A stretch of 64,000 nt of DNA from Saturnia japonica (lineage: Eukaryota; Arthropoda; Insecta; Lepidoptera; Saturniidae), in contig CM065332.1 of NCBI GenBank assembly GCA_033032175.1, positions 171,501-235,500 of the forward strand. The letters run 5' to 3'. How positions within the stretch are numbered: the stretch's first letter is position 1; each line of letters opens with the position of its first letter. The notes beneath the pieces are model-generated. The model worked only from the letters and a program-made list of their open reading frames with translations. It had not been told where the DNA came from and did not search any database. Made by a program: the position numbers and the translations under genes. This document shows positions 33,496 to 46,074 of the stretch, piece by piece.

Positions 33496-35813
33496 CACGT
33501 GCAAATATTATCTCAGATAGAAATAATGAACACGCTAATGCGAGAGAAGCCGCTAGCAAAACTTAGTTCGTAAGAAACGTGAGACTTAATAAAAATACCA
33601 TACAGTCGATTGAGTCCCCTATATAGATTCGAGGAAGGCAAAGTTTGTGAGATGTTTAAGGAAAATGTTTCTGGGAGTAAATCTCCAGAGCCCGCGTAAT
33701 GGAGCGTGAGCCCTGCGTTTTATAGCTCGCGCCTGTTCTGTACGCGCACTCCACAAATTCTGACGGAATCCTCGGTCGAATATCTTCTTATAAACATCCC
33801 GTCCTGCACTCGGGTGGGTAGGCATAGCCACTTCATTTCACATTGACATGTTTTCCTACCAATAAATATATTTTGCGCTGATTTACGAATAAGAAAGCAT
33901 AGAGGAGTAGAGGAAGATCGAAGAAGGTATAAACAGGTTGTGTCAGGAATGATATATGTGTAAAAGGTCTGAATAATCTCAGTATTATTAGAGTAGTTAC
34001 TACGAGTTGAGTGGAAAAGGAAAACATATTATGCCGACCCCACTTAGTAGAATATGAGAATATTGATGGATTTTTTGAAAGGGCGGGGCGCGGCGGGGGC
34101 TGGGGGGGGGGGGTACGTAGCGTTAGCAAAAGAAAGGCTATAAACATCTATTATAAATAAAATACACTAATCATGAATGCGATTTACAAATATGTCTGTC
34201 CATAATATATCTAGATTTAACTGAGAACAGCTTAAACGATTCTAATTAAATGTTATACACGGAAGTATTTCACATTTCACTATTAAAAGGCTTTAAAAAT
34301 AATAATTTGAAACTGTTAAAAAAAAACAACATTTTAATTAGATATTTCACTCTGAGAATTGTTAAGTTTTAAAAATTATCAACAGCACTTTTAAAAGTCT
34401 TAATATGACGTTAATAATTAGCCACAGCCTCTCCGGGGCTGCTGTATTTTTTTACTAATAGCAAATTACATATATTATTTTTGAAACTTTACACTATTGT
34501 TATTAAATTTTAAATTTTTATTAACGCCTACGAAGTTGTATATAACAAAAAAGATTTATTATATGTATCAGGGTTCGAAAAGTTTTAACTTAGCAGACAT
34601 TAACATGTTCTAAGTTATTGTATAAATTACAAAACTAGATAGAAGTATTAGTGAGTATATGGGAGAAATATTTTTAACAATATTATTATTGGAATAAGAT
34701 TTTCTTTATAAAGAAACTACGTAATTTTCTTCGTTAAGACATTTTGTACAAGTTTAGGTAAATATTTTTGTATAATTTGCACAAAGAGATAACTTTTGTA
34801 TGAGGCATAAAATTGACTTTGAAAGAAAATCGAAACCGTGTTTGATTGTATTGTAAAGTATATTCAATAGATTCAAATTTTATCTTAATTAATTAATTAT
34901 CGATAAAGTGTAAGAAATTCAATATCAAACCAAATTGAAATTGAAATATTGTGAAGAGAAGAAATTGTAATACCACTAAAGTTTTTTTATTCCTTTATAT
35001 TTTATAAGTATGTATTGCAACGAAGTTCCATGACGCGTCTTGCAGTAGGAGTTGATTTGTAGACATCGTACCTTAACGAAAAAGCGTTTTTTTTTTATTT
35101 AAAGTGACATTTATGTTATACAAAATCAGTCTTTACAAATTAAATAGTGTTTACAATTTTCAATTCCACAACAAATAAATCACATTTCGATCACCTTCTC
35201 AGTTGTCTGTTGAGCGGTATCTGTCCACTGGATTCTTGTTTCACGCAGCGGCTCATATTGCGCGACTAGTCACCACCACCGTTATTCATCTGCTCCTCTA
35301 ATGAGTTATTCTCCCTCTAGTGATCGATGATATCTCGTTCTCTTTATGGTTCAAAAACGTTGACTCTCACGTCTGTAGTACCTTTGGGGCTCGGCGCGTC
35401 GAATTGTGCTAACGGTGCGCTCCCCGTAGTCCCCGCCGCAGCGCGCGGGTTCGGTAACCGGCTGCCTGACGTAAGCAATCCTTGTGTGCTTCTCTTCGAT
35501 GGCGATACGTCAACATCTTCGCCATCAATACATTCAACACCCGTTCGCTTATCCTGTTTCTTCTAGCGGAGGCTGGCCTTGACGGTCTGAGGAGAGGTGA
35601 GTGGGGTAAGGGGGGGGGGGCGAGAGCGCGTGGTTGACTAGTGAGAGGTGCTCGCGCTTGCATAGACCTTTTTCTTATGCTGTATGTTAATTCGTCTGCC
35701 GGTAGAAATTATCGGGGAAGGTACCCACTGGATTTCATCAATTCCTGTCAACCTTTTGTTGACGTGTCATTTGCCGGTGTGTCTAATAACCAACTGGGCC
35801 CTTCCAGAGGGTT
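33496..35813. other. Unassigned; G-tract and decayed retroelement motif
   Basis: 'tatgccgaccccacttagta' (about 34030) echoes the motif near 19162. A poly-G run lies at 34103-34113. The minus-strand 104-codon frame 33833-34147 is low-complexity. A CpG-rich block at 35340-35640 has frames on both strands, none recognised, and another poly-G run near 35610. Confidence 0.35.
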
Positions 35814-35969
35814 TTATCTTCCAGTTCTAGGTGGGATGACTTCATCCTCAGGTTCCACGTCTTCTATCAGAGAATCAAGTTTTCTTGATTGTTGATAATC
35901 TTCACCCTCTGAGATATTTTCATCTTTGAAATCGGAACCGTCATTACTGTTTCTCTGCACTTTCGTCCT
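35814..35969 (-). pseudogene. Acidic coding-like fragment, family unknown
   Basis: The minus strand is open for about 51 codons and reads SNDGSDFKDENISEGEDYQQ, SRKLDSLIEDVEPEDEVIPP and RTGR, then stops (TAA 35816-35814). Acidic, Ser/Glu-rich stretches like this are found near the N-termini of some transposases and in disordered host proteins. I cannot assign it. No start or splice sites are convincing. Confidence 0.25.
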
Positions 35970-36159
35970 CTATACAAGGTTCCGAATTTGTATTATCCGC
36001 TTGTCTATTGCAAGCGTCTATTCTTGTTAAAGGTATATTACATCTTGTAACATGTGCAAAAGTACAGCACGTAAAGCTGCACTCCTGGTTGGGTTAATGC
36101 TTCTGGACTCTGACGTTGGATTACTTGTATTTAAAAAGGTACGGCTGAGAGCCACAATA

Positions 36160-36420
36160 AAATCAAAATCAAAATAATCTTTATTCAATTTAGGTCCTAA
36201 AAAGGCACTTATGAACGTCAAAACACTTCTACCGGTTCGGAATATATCCCAGACATCGAGAAGAACCGGTAAGAAACTCGATCGGGTTTATCTTTTTTTT
36301 TGTAAACTGTATAAAATTCCAGAGAACAGGCTGAATAGACTATTCTCCCATCGTCATAGCAGGTACCCTTTGAACTCTATATGTTTTTTTCAGCAACTGG
36401 AGAACCACTGAGGGTAGTCC
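36160..36420 (-). mobile_element. LINE 3' end with (TGATTT)-type tail
   Basis: 'aaaatcaaaatcaaaataat' is a microsatellite-like tail read backward, followed by 'aggtcctaaaaaggcacttatgaacgt' and 'taccggttcggaat...gaagaaccggtaagaaactc', text I recall at the 3' end of a common lepidopteran LINE. Orientation minus; no coding part identified. Confidence 0.5.
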
Positions 36421-39420
36421 GTCGCAGTGATGTCTCCAACTGCGGCCTTCATATAAGCATTTTAACGTGTTTTAAGTGTGCTATTTCTGTGGCTGCTTTA
36501 TAGGTGGTATGCTATGTAGGAGATAGCCTTTTTGCTTATTTGCTTATAGCTCACTTATTTTCAAACACAGCCTACCGAGGTTATGCTTTCCACCCGTCTT
36601 TCTTTCTCACACATACACTACCTTTTTATAATATATACGAGTGTTGTGGGCTACGAGTATCGAGATTTGAGTAGGCGAGCATCGTGCGCGGCTGGTTGTA
36701 TAATCCTTCCTCAGGTGGACGCCAAATTGCAGAACATTGCTATTCGGTTGGGGCCCCTCAGGGTGATCTCGCGAAATAATCACGCTGTCAGTAATTCTAA
36801 TTTTGTACGAAACATTTAAATAAAACTTGCACTGATGTGTTCTTTATGCATTGAATTGACTCATTTTTAAATAATATTTTACTTTTTTTCCATAGCACAC
36901 GATTTTTTGTATGCACGGCGGATACAGTAGTTCTCTTTAAGCTTCTTTGAACTAGGAAAAAAGATAGCATAATGATATATTGCATAAATAGTTGTTAAGA
37001 TCGCCGTCCGCGTCAGTGTGCAGTGAGGCCGCAAGTGTAAAATCGTTCGAATTAAATTAATTACCTTAGTAAGAGGGCGCCTAACTCCTGTTTAGGAGCT
37101 CTTAAAACTAATCCGAGGATTTGTTACGCGAATAATTTCACTTTGTACGTAATTGGTTTCTGTGAGTATTGACGAAACTATGTAATTGGAAACCGAATTA
37201 GTTTGATAGTCGTGGACTCGCTCCCCGCTCCCCGCTCCTCGCTCCTCCACCTCCACTTTCCGCCATACCAGTTGTGTACCGTCTCAACGACAACAACGCC
37301 TGCCAGTTTATACTGTATTTGCCTAGCGTTTATTAATGTATTCAAACTGCAAGTCTCATTTAAGGATACGAAATCTTATGATAACTTCAAAACATCAACA
37401 ACTGATCTATTAACAGCTCAAAAGAAGTTATTAGAACCAATAAGTATGGGACTGTCGGGTGTCTTCAGTCTATAAGTACCCGTTGGTAGGAAAATTACCT
37501 CCTTCTTCTTGCGTCTGCTAACAGAGATGACAAAAATTAGGGCTATATCCATTATATACGCTATTGTTCGGAGGAGACAACTACTGATGCAAGTAGCAGA
37601 CATCGTTTGCTGAGGGTTCTTCTTAATCCACATCCAATATTGTAGATTGACGTGGATTCCTGAAATTAAAATATGGATCATTTGACTTTACAGAGTAATA
37701 AATAAAACGTTTCTGTTCACCCAACAAGACAATCGTGAAGATGAGAGAGATCCATCACGCAATTAATCACAGACTAATTAATATTTGAAACGTTCCCTCG
37801 ACAAGTTAAAGTTTTGGATTATATTCTAGTGGAATTATTTTAAACTTATCGAATTCTCTGGTTATCTCTCACTTACGTATCTTATTCCCTATCTTACATA
37901 TTGGAGTTAGCAGATATGTTTATAATGAGAGCATCGAATTCCACTGTTGGGATCTAAGTGTAGGTGTGATTCGCCTGTTTGATATGAAGATTCCTTTTAA
38001 AAAAGGGTTTACAAGTATCATGTCTTTGTAAGACAAAGCGTAAATTCTGTACTGTACGATACTGTACGAATAAGACATTATTAATAATAAATGTAATTAA
38101 TAATAATTAATTATAAATGTACTATATTGCGTTCAAATAGACCTTCCTTTTTAATTTATTGTCTAGGTAAAGGCGGTGTTTATTATAGCGGTCGTACTGC
38201 GGTTTTCGTACATAGTTTCATTTTAATTTGTGCCCTAAACCAGTTTAACTGGAAATGCAATTAACTGAAGCAGAAAGCAAACAAGTTCATAATAGATACA
38301 TAATGATAAAAACAGTTATTACGTAAAACAGACGGGAATTCTATATCTGTGGAAGGTACATATTTGGGTGTGCGTAAATAAGGGTTGTAAGATGTGAGTC
38401 GGGTTAGGGAGTACAGAAGTCCGTTTGTCAGTCCTGCCCCCCCCCCCCCCCCCCCCGCGTCCCGGCCGTGACCGCAGTCAATACACTATTTATCATTCCG
38501 GACATAGTTTACGAAGTGGTAACGAGTTTTCCTACCACACGGCGCACATACAACGAATTCAAAAGTCCTACTTAAGTCAAAATTAAAAGTTCATTGATCA
38601 AAAAGCAATATGAGAATGTCAAAGAACAATAATTGGTGTTATGATTTTTATATATATATATATCTAATTGTACAGTTCGTTTTAGGGGCCTTGAAGCCTC
38701 AGAAGGCTTTTGCAGCTTTACCGGGATTGGGGGCGAACGCGGAAGGCATTCAGCTGAGACATTTATTTATTTAAAAAAGCCTTGAGCTCATGCATAAATT
38801 GAAACTGGAAACGCATCGATAGCGCAAGTTATTTAGCCTCGACGGTATCGCCATCTCTTATTAGTTTACTAAAATTTTATGAGAGTGCATTTCTCTTACG
38901 TTGGCAAGACATTCAGTGCGTCAGAATAGGCTGAGGCTGACTAACCACAACTAATGTCACGTTTATAACAATATAAATTACATTTGTGTTGTCGAAACCG
39001 GAAGGTTAAAAATATAAGAAATATTTAGTAATTTCCATGACAATATAATATAGTATTTAGATGAATAATATAGTTATTTAATTTCTTAATAGCAACCGCT
39101 TAAAATTCAAAGAAAATTTGTCGCAATTTAAACGTTCGCAATATATTCAGAGAGTAAATTGAAAATAAGGCTCTCTCCAGTAGCGGAGGGTAAATTAATA
39201 AATTAACTCGCCCCTAAAGATCAGAGTTACCCCGCCAAGATAACGATATCTGCTATAATGGCGTGCTATTAACATAATAACGGCGTAACGGTTATAACGT
39301 TCTCGCCTCTAGCGGCTCCGTTGCGTTGCTTCGCCGTTGTTGAGCTTGGAACGGCTTGTTCCGATGTTATTATAGCTAAGTATGAACAAGTTTACATAAC
39401 TAAGTATTCCTCTTATAATA
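36421..39420. other. Unassigned; poly-C run
   Basis: A run of 20 C lies at 38437-38456. An (AT)n tract is at 38651-38661. A GC-richer stretch at 38680-38750 may be an old LINE scrap. The overlapping opposite frames at 37203-37681 match nothing known to me. Confidence 0.4.
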
Positions 39421-39667
39421 TAGACTACTTACTAATATTTTAAATTTTATTAAAGAGACCAGTAACATGCGTGTGTCAGTTTCTTACAGTATCCTTCCTA
39501 CATATTTAAATACATATGAAATTTTGTATGTATATGTATTTTAATCAATTAAAAAACGGCTAAACGTATTTCGATGTTATTGACCTTGATTAACATATAA
39601 GATAATTCTTATCCTAGTAAAGGGCCATTTGTGAATCCACGCAGAGATAGTTGCGGACAAAAGCTAG
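39421..39667 (+). mobile_element. Helitron-like copy, weak 5' end
   Basis: It ends 'gttgcggacaaaagCTAG' before a T and contains 'aattaaaaaacggctaaacg', as in related elements. The 5' end near 'tactaatattttaaa' lacks a clear TC. Confidence 0.5.
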
Positions 39668-40734
39668 TTATTACATAAACACGCATTATTTGACTTCATA
39701 CAAATTTAGATCCCTCATTTTTCAAAAAATGTTCTTTGTGGATGCTTACGTCATAATAATTATCTGTATGTTAAATTCAATTCCAATCCGTTCAGTGGCT
39801 TGAATTGTGTGTTGATAGATCAGTCAGTCAGTCAAGGTTTCCTTTTATTTATATTTAGATTTGTTAATAAAATTATTATTAGTATTATACAAAAATAAGT
39901 AGAAACAAAATTGAGTATAGATTTTATTGAACGTTGATTCCGTCTAAAAAATTTTGAGATGTGAAAGTATAGACAGACCCGCGGGATAACAAGAGTGCCT
40001 CGTAAAAAGTAATTGAACACGTCATAAGCTATGATACGTCATGTTCAACGCGAAGTTGGCAGTGAGATGAATGTGTAGTGACGTCTCGTGCGCTGTCAAA
40101 TTGTATCTCATCTGCGTTACGGCCGGTACGATGGTACGCTGGTACGATGGCAGGCGTGAATCGACTTGTCAGCTGTACGCTTGTCGCTTTGTATTATCTT
40201 ATTTGTACGAGTTATGAAATTAAACGTAACATTATTTGAACCAGACGAAGCCATACATATAAACACCGTAAAATAAATATAAGATAATTATTTGTTTTCA
40301 ATACAATACATTTAGTTCATAGTAATTAATATTAGTGTTTAATTATTTACCTTGAAACGGCTTGTTCTATTATTAAATTGCAAATAAGTTTTTAATCACG
40401 TGATCATAGTATATATCAAATTACATAATTAAATGTTAAATATTATTTATTAATTAGAAGTATTAACATAATGAAATAAACATTATTCATTAAATGTTTA
40501 GTGATTGGTCATTATCTCACCTTATGTTTTTTTTATAACTCAAATCTGCGGACTCTTAGTCAACACCTTTTTTTAAGTGGGTGCTTTTATAATATTAAAC
40601 ATTAAAAATTGCCATGAAAAAAGATGCACTTGCAAATGCAGCTATGAACTATAACTAATTGAGCTTTATTTTAGTATAAACTTTTGACTAAATTACATAT
40701 AAATTGTTATATTCTGTTGCTTATTACTATTACA
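39668..40734. other. Unassigned
   Basis: A short 'ggtacgatgg' tandem lies at about 40127-40150. Otherwise AT-rich and unremarkable. Confidence 0.4.
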
Positions 40735-40981
40735 CCTGATGTTAAGTCACGACGTGACTCAAACCTAGTAGGAGGTGTGGGGAGTGGCTCTCGAGTACCT
40801 GTTGGTGCTTAGCAAAAGATTTTAACTTATGAGTGGTAGCTAGCCGAGCAGGTATTCAAAAATGCTATGATGTCATCGCGATGTTTTCTTTTATCGAAAG
40901 CTCTGGTTCATTGCAGGAATTCAAATTCACGTCGATCGACGCGGAGTCCGTACACGCTACCAACTGAGCCATCAGTGCTTC
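40735..40981 (-). mobile_element. tRNA-derived SINE, same family as 44862
   Basis: On the minus strand an intact A box TGGCTCAGTTGG (40971-40960) is followed by a decayed B box (GAATTTGAATTCC, 40928-40916). The head aligns with that at 44862 ('gtagcgtgtacggactccgc' against 'gttagcgtgtgctacggaca', then 'gatcgacgtga'). The body runs to about 40735. Confidence 0.65.
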
Positions 40982-43354
40982 AATAAGACCCAACAAGACA
41001 ATTTATGATATGTATATAATGTTATATGAACGGAATTTAGCTACGTGTATGATGGTAGGTCGCGGACTGGAATAGCACGTATTAGTTTATAGTGATTGTA
41101 ACTTTAGTAATTCAATTGATTACTTTTTTTAATGTCTACATTCCCTTTATAAAATATAGCGTGAAGATAATAATATGTAAAAAGCGATAAAGTAAGCATC
41201 TTTCACAAGGTAAAATCCTTAGTAAAATGTATAAAGTTGTGTTAACAACAACGTCAAGTTGTATGTCTGTCAGTCCGTCTGTCCATCTGTCCGTCTGTAC
41301 AAAGAAATCCCACCCTCGTTGTGGTTGTTCCAGTTTATTAGGAACGTTTGTTGACCCATGTCAACCCTTGCCTCGCAGGTCTACTCGGAAATACTATACC
41401 TACCTCTTTATACTATCGAACTTCAAGGACCGGAAAGTTATGTTCTCACGTACTATTGTAATTCATGTTAATTACAATTTTCAAGCCTAAAATTTATTTA
41501 TGTAAATAAAATTCAAATAAATATGTATATTTATTTCATTAATGTATAAAATTTACTTCAAGACGATTTTTAATAGACAAAAAACCAATGTCAACGATTT
41601 TCAAAAGTTCCCTCGTGTATCTTCGAAGTTGAAGGTTCAATACCAATGAAATTAAAATGGGACCACTCTCGAGGTATACTCTAACCAACAAAAAAAGAAT
41701 CATCCAAATAGGTTCATAAACAAAGAAGTTGTGGCTGAACATTCATAAAAACAATATAAATTCGAATTGAGTAAATTTCCTCTTTTTTTAAGTTGGATTA
41801 TAAAGCGGTGAGAGAAATGTAGACTAATTACATTAATCTAAATATTAAACCCTTTTCAAAAAATGTAAAAAATTTATAATAATTTCACAATAAAATTTAA
41901 ACTACTGAAAGAACTGAAAATGAAAAGTCGATTCTGCTGAGGATGAAAAGTTTCCTCGGAAATATTCTATAACAACAAATATGATAGCGTTTAGGATTTT
42001 ATACTTTTTCACCTTATCTATCTACCTATCGAATGTTTCCATCAATAACAAACAAACCCGAATGATATGAACCTTAAACTTTTAACGTAATCTATCAAAT
42101 AACCATACCTATAGGATAATCCCTTCTGAAGTAATGCTTTATCGCAAACTCGACGACAAGCGCTTCAATATTCACTCATGTTCAAACAAGTTAAGTCAAC
42201 ACAGAAAGTTCAATATCGGGCCTTAAAGGGCCCCGAATCGCCCTCATAAGTTGTGACCATTCCGTGTATAGGTTATATTGGGCTGTTAACTCTACTGAAT
42301 TTCATGGAGTTTCCTAATTTTGAAAGTTTCTTCGTTGCCTGAATTTAAAAATTATTAAAACCAAAGTAACCGATGTCATGCAGAACGGATTCATCATGTT
42401 AAATGACGCGAGGCTGTTTACTGGTATCCTAAAGTTCTTAGTATGGGTAACAATTTGATTTTAAAATGTGAAACCATCTTCCGGCGAATGTGTTCCTTTT
42501 CCTTACGACATCGAATCTTTCACGTCATGCATAACCTGAAGAGGTATGTGTGACCGCTGATAGATTTAGATCTCTCGGTGGTTGCCGTTGTGTTTGTATT
42601 GTACTGTGATTACCATCAGAGGCAGTACCGAGAGCTACTTTAAACACACAAACCAGTTGTCATTAGGTTCCGAATACAACAGCGAGCCTGCAACACTCAC
42701 GGCAGTGACAGGCTTATCACTATGTGTATGGTGGGCGTGAATCAGCAAGGAACAGATCCTTAATAATCTCCATTATTTCTTTATACTGGATGATTCCGTA
42801 CAACTGGGTGCTTCACTATTGCGAGTGTTAGACTGCTCATAGCAAAATAAATTAGGTAAAGAACTTAGGTCTCTCCATGCTTTTGTTACTATTTTGTATA
42901 TTTTTATTGCTTAAAATTGTATATTTTCCACCAATAATTTTATTTTTATGAAACCGTTTTGAATAGCCTGTTCGGGTTTTTATTTCTGCACAACTGGCAA
43001 CACTAGCGGTGATGCGGGCAAGCGAACTAAAGTAATCAGTACAAACTAGGACAGTTGAATTTATTGTTTTGTGATGACCTGATTCCTATCTGTACAGTTA
43101 CTGATGACTAGTTCTACCCTTTACGACGCGCCTTTTATTTTCGAAAGTTGCGATTTTCTTAGGTTGTTATATTTTATGGAAATTATAAAGCGATGGTTGA
43201 GTGGAGGAAAGGGGGGATGCAACACACCAATAACATTTCCATACATCACATACATCATACCTTCTTCCAACGGGGTATAATGAATGTATGAGAGCAAACT
43301 AGCAATGTCAGTCATCTGTTCAAAAATATTGGTCCTTGGTGTATCTAAAACAAG
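40982..43354. other. Unassigned
   Basis: A (GTCTGTCC)-like patch lies at about 41263-41300. The frames at 41227-41490 and 41539-41742 show no known protein. 'gggccttaaagggccccg' at 42220 is a small palindrome-rich patch. Confidence 0.4.
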
Positions 43355-44062
43355 TCTGCGATAGTATAATATGCCTATCTCTTATACATAAGCCACAATA
43401 AGGTATTTAGCGATTTTTTTTGTTGAATATTCAAAATTTATTTATTAGTATTATTTTTAGGAATGGCATAATTATATTGATCCTTACGAACAAAAGTTAC
43501 TTCACCATAAAGAAAAATTTTTGAATTTAAATTTTGCTCTTTTTTTGTTATTTGAAGGCATAGTTTAGGAGATACTGAAAAATTAAAATAATTTTGTCAA
43601 ACATGCATGAAAATATTATGATTATTTTCGAAAAAATAACAAGCAAAGTATTGAATTTACGAACATGCCAAGAATGATAGAAGAGATCCAATCAGAGAGT
43701 ATTTAATAACCCCAGCAGGCCGTTTCATACAACATTGCTGGAGCGTTGTAATGTTCCAAATTCAAAAAACGCTCCTGCAATGGATTTGATTTTCTTTATC
43801 CGTAAGTTCGATACTTCTCGTGTTCTTCTTTCGAAAATAATGACAATATTTTCATGCATGTTTGATAAAATCACTATATATGCCTCGGCGGAAATGGCAA
43901 TTGCCTGTCTCGTATTAGTGAAAGGCCGAGCCGTATCGGCGTGCAATTACCTATTTCACATCCTTTGCAATAATGTACTATAGTACCTGCACCAAGCCAC
44001 ACGTGTGTCTTGGCGGCGCGTTTATAGGATAAAATTAACACGAGTGTAATGGTGGGGCAAAG
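43355..44062 (+). mobile_element. HelB Helitron, 5'-truncated, carrying an insert
   Basis: It begins with the inner HelB text 'atgcctatctcttatacata', passes 'gcatagtttaggagatactg' at 43559-43578, and resumes after an insert with 'gtgtgtcttggcggcgcg', ending 'gtggggcaaagTTAG' (CTAG changed) before T. The insert is about 43595-43985. Confidence 0.65.
43591..43871. repeat. 71-bp inverted repeat with shared reading frame
   Basis: Left arm 43591-43661 and the reverse complement of 43801-43871 match at 61 of 71 positions without gaps; the loop is 139 bp. The left arm on plus reads LSNMHENIMIIFEKITSKVL and the right arm on minus LSNMHENIVIIFERRTREVS, so the frame is open in both copies. The minus frame continues through the loop to SIAGAFFEFGTLQRSSNVV (73-codon frame 43725-43946). 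The source protein is not recognised. Confidence 0.8.
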
Positions 44063-44861
44063 TTAGTATAGAAATAAAAAAGGCGAGCACGAGATACTTC
44101 GACGCGCCGAGGTCACGGTGAGTTCACGGATCACTGTTTTTGTCTCGAATACAACTTCTCCGTATCTTTCCGTGGAGTAAGGCGCGGGGCGGGACGGGGG
44201 TAGAGGGGGGGGGGGGCGCACAGCCTAAGAGTTTAATAAACGTTAAGGTTATTTAGTTTATCAACGTATTAATTGAACTTATATTAAATTTTTAACTGAA
44301 TATCAGTGTAATTAAAAGTTATCATACCAGCGTTCTATCACAGTCCTGATGAACACAATCCCTTACCACTTACAACCAGGTGAACTGCATGCCCGTTAAT
44401 CACTTCATTACCAACCGTAAGGTTATCAATTAGTGAAAATAATTTCTGAGTTAATATAACGCAGTATTGTTTCTGGGGTAGGCAGAAGTCATAAAGTAAT
44501 AAAGCAATATTTAACCGTATCATTTGAAACCTCGTCAGTTTGTACACCAATCATGTATTATACAAACATATTTTATGTTTGTACGTCAGTACTCAATCCA
44601 ATCAGATGTCACCGTACAGAAAGCGAGTGGAGGGGGGGGGGGGAGTGGGCCAGTGGGCGAGCAGCCGTTAGATGACCACGACACCGATAAGGCTTCTCAA
44701 ATAGGATATTGTATTTGTGTTCCTCTCTATACTGTGGAGAGCACACGGCTCTGCTTGTTCTCTTACCGTACAAACTGACACCATACTTACACTCCACCAT
44801 ATTTATTTGTGAGATACGCATTACTTTCTTAAGTATTTTACTTATTGCATTTTGAAGCAAT
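44063..44861. other. Unassigned; G-tracts
   Basis: Poly-G runs lie at 44205-44216 and 44631-44642. A CpG-richer patch is at 44090-44220. No exon is supported. Confidence 0.4.
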
Positions 44862-45107
44862 GATGGCACAGTTGTTAGCGTGTGCTACGGACATCGCATC
44901 GATTGACGTGAGTTCGAATCTCTGCGTTTTGTCTGAGGTTTCGGTGGAAAAAAAACATCTGACAGGTGTTTACTATCTTCACGATGAAAATCTCTCACCA
45001 ACTATTATAGGCGTGCTTTAGCAGCTCTACTTCACAGCTAATCTTCTACATCGTCACTTAAGATCAGATGGGGTTGTGGCCACAATGCTAAACCTATATC
45101 GATAAAA
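44862..45107 (+). mobile_element. tRNA-derived SINE
   Basis: A box TGGCACAGTTG (44864-44874) and B box AGTTCGAATCT (44911-44921) are spaced as in a tRNA. The body includes 'cagatggggttgtggccaca' and ends in an A-rich tail ('gataaaaaaaaa', 45098-45108). Family partner of 40735. Confidence 0.72.
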
Positions 45108-45114
45108 AAAAATG

Positions 45115-45345
45115 TTGCTCGACAGAAGTGACAACTTAAACTATTAAAAAAAAAGATCAAACGTAAGAGAGAAAGGGAAGCCGGCGAGGATTCGAACCTA
45201 GGATCTCGGTCATAGCAGTCACGCCTACGACCGCTACGCTACGAGCGTATTGTTAGGATCGACTGAAACTATGCTACTATTAATGGGGCCGTAACGCGTT
45301 ACGTTACGAAGTGGAATAACCTCCCTTAAGAAGTTATCACTTCAA
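45115..45345 (-). mobile_element. tRNA-like SINE head within repeat R1
   Basis: On the minus strand a perfect A box TAGCGTAGCGG (45241-45231) and a perfect B box GGTTCGAATCC (45198-45188) lie 32 nt apart. They are followed by a T-run at 45155-45147 that could stop Pol III. The outer text ('gctcgacagaagt' at 45118 and 'aagaagttatcacttcaaaa' at 45325) matches repeat R1 at 3147. It stands tail-to-tail with the SINE at 44862. Confidence 0.65.
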
Positions 45346-45539
45346 AAAACTAAATACTGTTTAGATTAAATAAACACAGTTTTCGTCGTTAAAGTCCTGT
45401 ATATAGTAACTGCGCAGATATGAAGTTTCAAATTGAAGTTACACTCTTAATAATAACAATGAAGTGAACTCGCAACCCTCTCAGCCCTCGCCCCCAGGGT
45501 TGTGACAACTTTCTAATAAGAAAACGCAGATTATAATCA

Positions 45540-46071
45540 TCTATATAAATAAAATGATACGGGTTTGTCCTTCAAAAAATATTCGACAGATTTTGATTTA
45601 AAAAAATGTTTTACTCCTTAGATACTTGGTTTTTATCAACAAGAAAATTTATCCCGATATACTTATTAAAAAAGTTATTGAAGTTTTAAGAAAGTATGAT
45701 GTTTAAAAGTATTCCGCGTTCGGCGATATGTATTTTTACCGTGTTGTAAATATAACTAACCGTGCCTCATGGTTTCACCCGTGTTAATTTAAACGACAAA
45801 CATCGCCATCGCACCCGTGTAGACAATTTTTTATAGTTTTTGTAAAATTATCGACATTTTTATGAGGAATAAATTAATTTTTCAAAATATAATATTGCCT
45901 ATGTTAATCGCTGATACTGCAGCTTTATATTGATGAAAGAGTTTTTAAAACCGGTCCAGTAGTTTTTGAGTTTATCCATTACCAAAAAAAAACAAACAAA
46001 ATATCAAATCTTTCCTCTTTATAATATTGGTTTAAATAAGCACCGCAGACGAAATCGCGGGTCACTGCTAG
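45540..46071 (+). mobile_element. Helitron interrupted by a second Helitron
   Basis: It starts TCTATATAAATAAAATGATA after an A and can be closed at gcgggtcactgCTAG (46071), which has the text 'gcagacgaaatcgc', a decayed form of the usual hairpin. A reversed Helitron (45756-46030) lies between. That one element owns both ends is an inference. Confidence 0.45.
45756..46030 (-). mobile_element. Short non-autonomous Helitron
   Basis: Reversed, it runs from the 5' end near 46030 ('ccaatattataaagaggaaa', start eroded) to GGT-GAA-ACC hairpin text and TTAG (CTAG changed) at 45756, before a T. The 5' part matches the start of the RepHel-bearing Helitron at 23743. Confidence 0.6.
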
Positions 46072-46074
46072 CTA

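Noticed and set aside
33833..34147. 104-codon minus-strand frame
   Set aside because: Low-complexity (Pro-rich over a G-tract, then Leu/Phe-rich) and overlapping a decayed repeat motif; no family resemblance or splice support.
45185..45246. A possible true tRNA gene on the minus strand
   Set aside because: A and B boxes are perfect, but the acceptor stem does not pair and it lies in a dispersed repeat; a SINE head fits better.
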